A stretch of 64,000 nucleotides of DNA from Hyphomicrobiales bacterium (lineage in GTDB: Bacteria; Pseudomonadota; Alphaproteobacteria; Rhizobiales; Rhizobiaceae): the NCBI GenBank assembly GCA_900468285.1, contig UBTF01000014.1:154059-218058 (forward strand), in the 5' to 3' direction. How positions within the stretch are numbered: position 1 is the stretch's first letter; every line of letters begins with the position of its first letter. Made by a program: the position numbers and the translations under genes. This document shows, in pieces, positions 61,118 to 64,000 of the stretch. The notes beneath the pieces were generated by a model. That model made no database searches. It was given only the letters and a program-made list of their open reading frames with translations, and was not told where the DNA came from.

Positions 61118-61968
61118 TCGCCAGAACAGCGCAATCGCGCCGTGTCCAGCGCCCGGCAAAATCGATCTATTTGCTCAAGGTCGATCGGGGGATCATCCAC
61201 CTGAATGACATCGATCAGGGACGCGGCCTTCTGGATCATGCCGTCCAAGAGTTCGACTTCGACTGCCATGGCGGGCTCCGGCGGGTTTGTCCGCGTCTGG
61301 GCGTTGACGTGTCCGCGTGTGTAAGCAGCCTTTAGAAATGCCGTCATCAGACGCGCGAGACAGTCTGCGTTGTCACCAAGTGAAAGAACGTAGTCCGGGT
61401 AAACGGTCAAATCCGATGATGCGTCATTGCGCACCGACACGTGCTTATGGTCCAGAATAGCGACCACCGGCTCAGAACCGGCGCCAGATGCCCGTACGAT
61501 CTGCCAGTCAACCGCGCTGTTCGCTAGAACCGAGCCCCCATGTTCCAGAGCGAAAGCCAGACCCGACCGCACCAGCCTTGGTAGCGCGGCGCCCTCGCGA
61601 CGACTGCTAAGTTCGAAGACATCACCCAGCACGACGCGTGCGTATATCGCCTTGCGCTGTTCTGTCGATCCGCTGGTCCGGATCATTTCCAGGGCGACAA
61701 GATGTGCGAGAAGCCGCTCGGCCACGGTGGTGCTCAACGTCACGATCCGGCTGACGGCCTCTGCAACGATCAGGTTCGAAATATCCGCACCCCCGAAGCT
61801 TGCCGGAATGGACATAGCGAGAAGCCCGCTTGCGGGGAGAACAGAGGACTGGTCCAAATTGCCACTGGCCGCCAACGCTTCCAACCGATCGAGTGCTGCC
61901 ACGACATCGCCCTCCCTTGTCAGGGCAAGCGGCACTGGTCGCAATCGGTCAGAAGTCGGCACCATCAT
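61093..61968 (-). CDS. Short acyl-CoA-dehydrogenase-fold protein (DszC/SfnB-like, reduced)
   Basis: This 291-residue protein has the helical N-terminal part of acyl-CoA dehydrogenase/DszC-type proteins ('LAASGNLDQSSVLPASGLLAMSIPASFGGADISNLIVAEAVSRI') but lacks clear flavin-contact motifs in the middle and is about 100 residues shorter than usual (about 390-420). The usual late helical bundle is partly present ('FLKAAYTRGHVNAQ'). In sulfur clusters such proteins act with reduced flavin; this one may be divergent or non-catalytic. It has AAGGATAG before its ATG and precedes no partner gene except the flavin reductase 27 bases upstream. Confidence 0.65.
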   Translation of the reverse strand: MMVPTSDRLRPVPLALTREGDVVAALDRLEALAASGNLDQSSVLPASGLLAMSIPASFGGADISNLIVAEAVSRIVTLSTTVAERLLAHLVALEMIRTSGSTEQRKAIYARVVLGDVFELSSRREGAALPRLVRSGLAFALEHGGSVLANSAVDWQIVRASGAGSEPVVAILDHKHVSVRNDASSDLTVYPDYVLSLGDNADCLARLMTAFLKAAYTRGHVNAQTRTNPPEPAMAVEVELLDGMIQKAASLIDVIQVDDPPIDLEQIDRFCRALDTARLRCSGDHSPAIKS

Positions 61969-61995
61969 GCAGGCTATCCTTCACTCAGACTGATG

Positions 61996-62535
61996 TCACG
62001 TCAACGCGTGGTATTTGCCATTCTGATAGAGCAGTGAACTGCCACTACCGAGGCGAATCGACAGAACCCGGCCGATCAGGATGACATGGCTATGTCGCTC
62101 GATCGCCTCCTCAACCTCGCAATCGAGCGCGGCAACCGCATCTTCCAGGACTGGCGCTCCGCTGGCAAGCCTCGTCCATTCGGACCCGACATAGCGCTCT
62201 GCCCCTTTCAAGCCGCCGACGCCCGCAAACCGGTTTGCGACGTCCTGATGATCGGCGCCAATCACATTGACCGCGAAATGTCCGTAACGTTCAACGACGG
62301 GCCAGGTCGAGGAGGATCTGTTGAGGGATACCAACATGCGCGGGGGATCGACGGACAATGCCGTCGCAGAGGTGACTGTCGCGCCTGTGCGTTCCGCGCC
62401 GTCACCTGCCGTGATGACACTGACGCCGCCGCCAAGCGTTCTCAAGGCCTCCTTCAAGCCAGCCGCATCTGCCGGGCGATCCGACACTGAGCGCGTCCGG
62501 GGTTCCTGAAATTCACTTCTGGTAAAAATGTTCAT
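61996..62535 (-). CDS. Flavin reductase
   Basis: This protein of about 179 residues belongs to the flavin reductase-like family (HpaC/SsuE-functional type): 'LKEALRTLGGGVSVITAGDG...GATVTSATALSVDPPRMLVSLNRSSSTWPVV...FAVNVIGADHQDVANRFAG' and 'LDCEVEEAIERHSHVILIGRVLSIRLG'. It would supply reduced FMN to the monooxygenase. ATG 62535 has GGAGAGG upstream. It likely forms an operon with the acyl-CoA-dehydrogenase-fold gene. Confidence 0.9.
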   Translation of the reverse strand: MNIFTRSEFQEPRTRSVSDRPADAAGLKEALRTLGGGVSVITAGDGAERTGATVTSATALSVDPPRMLVSLNRSSSTWPVVERYGHFAVNVIGADHQDVANRFAGVGGLKGAERYVGSEWTRLASGAPVLEDAVAALDCEVEEAIERHSHVILIGRVLSIRLGSGSSLLYQNGKYHALT

Positions 62536-62617
62536 CTGACCTCTCCGCGCTACTTCATCTGAACCATGGGTAACAGCCGCGGAACCCAATCAGTAGACAA
62601 GCGTTTTTAATCTCCAT

Positions 62618-62635
62618 ATATTTTATAGAAAATAT
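62618..62635. promoter_or_regulatory. Palindromic operator in the divergent flavin-reductase/FAD-NAD promoter
   Basis: ATATTTTATAGAAAATAT is a perfect 7-bp inverted repeat with a 4-base spacer between two divergent sulfur-cluster genes. It shares TTTATAGA with the site upstream of the monooxygenase operon. It is a candidate binding site of the Rrf2 regulator. Confidence 0.5.
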
Positions 62636-62673
62636 GCCCAGATCTAACCCCGCGGACCGGAAGGAAGACTGCC

Positions 62674-64000
62674 ATGTTGAAGATCAGGATGTCATCGCCG
62701 AGACTGCAGGCGCAAACGACACGCCCGGCCTCTCGCGTCGTCATCATCGGCGGCGGATACACCGGTGCCATCATTGCCAAACTTCTGGTCGAGCGCGGAT
62801 TGCGCGACATTGAAGAGGTTATTGTTTTCGAGCCTCGCGAGCAGCTCGGTTGTGGCCTTGCCTATGATGTCCAGAACATCGATGTCCGCCTCAACGTTGC
62901 AGCGCACAGAATGCGCGCCATCCCGAGCTCGCCCACAGCCTTTCTTGACTGGCTGCAGACCAGCGGAACTCTCACCGTCGATCCCGAGGCTGTGACCCCG
63001 GAAGGCATCTTTGCCCGCCGCAGCGATTTCGGGCGCTTCATGCAGGAACAATTAGCGCCACATCTGGACAGCGGCGCGATCAGGCACCTTCGCCAAACCG
63101 TTCGGAGCGTTGATCGCCAAAACGAGCATTGGCGGATCACGGACTCCAGCGGCACCGCGATCTCGGCCGATATCCTGATCATCGCTACAGGGCATCCTCC
63201 GTTATCGAGGCCGCCCGTGATCGACAACCTCGATCCTTTGACGGCGTCTCGTATCGCCGATGTCTTCGCGCCGAACGTGTTTGACGGCATCAGCAAATCC
63301 GACCCGATCCTCATCGTAGGTTCGGGGCTTACAGCGCTAGACGCACTCAGCCGCCTTGATGCCCTCGGCCACGACGGCGAGATCATCCTTCTTTCCCGCT
63401 CCGGCCTGATGCCAAGGCCGCATGCGGGTGGAGGCTTCTCGCCCTTCGGTGACTTTCGCAGCGGCGACCTCACCTCCGCCAGAAAGCTGTTGGCAAAGGT
63501 GCGGGCGACGATTGCCGATGCGGAGACGCAGGGTATTCCATGGCAATCCGTTTTCGATGCGCTTCGGCAGCATGCCCAGGAAATCTGGCAGGATCTACCG
63601 ATGCCCGAGCGGCAAAAGTTTCTGCGCTGCCTTCGCCGCTGGTACGATGTCCACCGTTATCGCATGCCGCCACAGGCGGCCCTAACGCTGGAAAAGGGCC
63701 TCAATATGGGCCGCGTCACCGTCGAGCGCGGAGACCTCGTATCGATAACACGGGATGGAAAAGACCTGCTGGCTTGGATTGAAACTCGCAACAGCGGGTC
63801 CGAGCTTCGCTGTCGCCGCATTCTTCTGGCGACGGGGCCGGAATTCCGGGATTATGCAGACCACCAGAGGTTTCTGCTCGGCATGCACCGGGATGGCTTC
63901 ATCCAGGCGGATCCTCTCGGTCTCGGCCTTAGCTGCGATACAGGAGGCAGAGCTCTCAGCATCGCAGGAACCCCGAACGCTACGCTGTTTGTCGCCGGCC
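62674..64000 (+). CDS. FAD/NAD(P)-binding protein (COG4529 type), cut by the window end
   Basis: At least 442 residues are visible with no stop before the window ends. It has 'SRVVIIGGGYTGAIIAKLLVERGL' (FAD fold), 'GCGLAYDVQN...LNVAAHRM' typical of the FAD-NAD(P)-binding family, an 'ILIIATGHPP' motif, and a second dinucleotide fold 'DPILIVGSGLTALDALSRLDALG'. GGAAGGA precedes ATG 62674. Members of this family are found with sulfur and siderophore genes; the substrate is not known. It is divergent from the flavin reductase gene. Confidence 0.85.
   Translation, partial: MLKIRMSSPRLQAQTTRPASRVVIIGGGYTGAIIAKLLVERGLRDIEEVIVFEPREQLGCGLAYDVQNIDVRLNVAAHRMRAIPSSPTAFLDWLQTSGTLTVDPEAVTPEGIFARRSDFGRFMQEQLAPHLDSGAIRHLRQTVRSVDRQNEHWRITDSSGTAISADILIIATGHPPLSRPPVIDNLDPLTASRIADVFAPNVFDGISKSDPILIVGSGLTALDALSRLDALGHDGEIILLSRSGLMPRPHAGGGFSPFGDFRSGDLTSARKLLAKVRATIADAETQGIPWQSVFDALRQHAQEIWQDLPMPERQKFLRCLRRWYDVHRYRMPPQAALTLEKGLNMGRVTVERGDLVSITRDGKDLLAWIETRNSGSELRCRRILLATGPEFRDYADHQRFLLGMHRDGFIQADPLGLGLSCDTGGRALSIAGTPNATLFVAG

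Noticed and set aside
1..64000. tRNA, rRNA, CRISPR, IS elements or phage integration sites
   Set aside because: None was recognised on either strand by eye; a covariance-model or repeat search could still find small ones.

Overview
The window looks like accessory DNA from a Rhizobiaceae bacterium (Agrobacterium/Rhizobium type). The signs are a VirA/VirG-like two-component system, a eukaryotic-type glutamine synthetase II, two DUF1127 proteins, rhizobial urease-cluster accessory genes, dense ABC-importer catabolic operons and GC-rich third codon positions. I see no rRNA, tRNA, CRISPR array, transposase or integrase. All family names come from reading the protein sequences; no search was run.

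Layout. (1) 364-1364: two genes of the kind found inside rhizobial urease clusters, without any urease gene. (2) 1458-9850: mostly minus-strand catabolic genes: an FAH-family hydrolase, a salicylate-hydroxylase-like flavoprotein, a GMC oxidoreductase, a secreted alpha/beta hydrolase, a MerR-type/GAF regulator, and the LigA and LigB subunits of a class III extradiol ring-cleavage dioxygenase. (3) 10154-15045: a di-heme peroxidase, a VirA-like membrane hybrid kinase and a VirG-like regulator in a row. (4) 15187-24379: PAP2 phosphatase, EAL protein, cytochrome c, two DUF1127 proteins, two divergent P450s, an MHS transporter and a peptide deformylase. Five sites here resemble the Agrobacterium vir box (RYTNCAATTGNAAY), each about 75-142 bp upstream of a start codon. 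(5) 24576-35368: phytase-like esterase, glnII, a triple-PAS kinase with two response regulators, a glycosyltransferase and a second, orphan VirA-like kinase.

(6) 35665-56138: a large amine or amino-acid catabolic cluster with duplicated functions: two paralogous double-GNAT proteins, two HAD-II proteins, two FAD amine oxidase-like proteins and two aldehyde dehydrogenases. It also has an M20 deacylase, a cupin, a tartrate-dehydrogenase-like enzyme, a class III aminotransferase, a complete oligopeptide/opine-type ABC importer and an Lrp/AsnC regulator. (7) 56403-64000: an organosulfur-type cluster with an Ssu/Tau-like ABC importer, an FMN-dependent monooxygenase, a flavin reductase, an Rrf2 regulator, a short acyl-CoA-dehydrogenase-fold protein and an FAD/NAD(P) protein cut by the window end.

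The most interesting reading is that regions 2-4 form a VirA/VirG-type plant-phenolic sensing module. It would be wired to phenolic breakdown and uptake (P450s, LigAB, flavin monooxygenase, FAH hydrolase, MHS transporter) rather than to T-DNA transfer.
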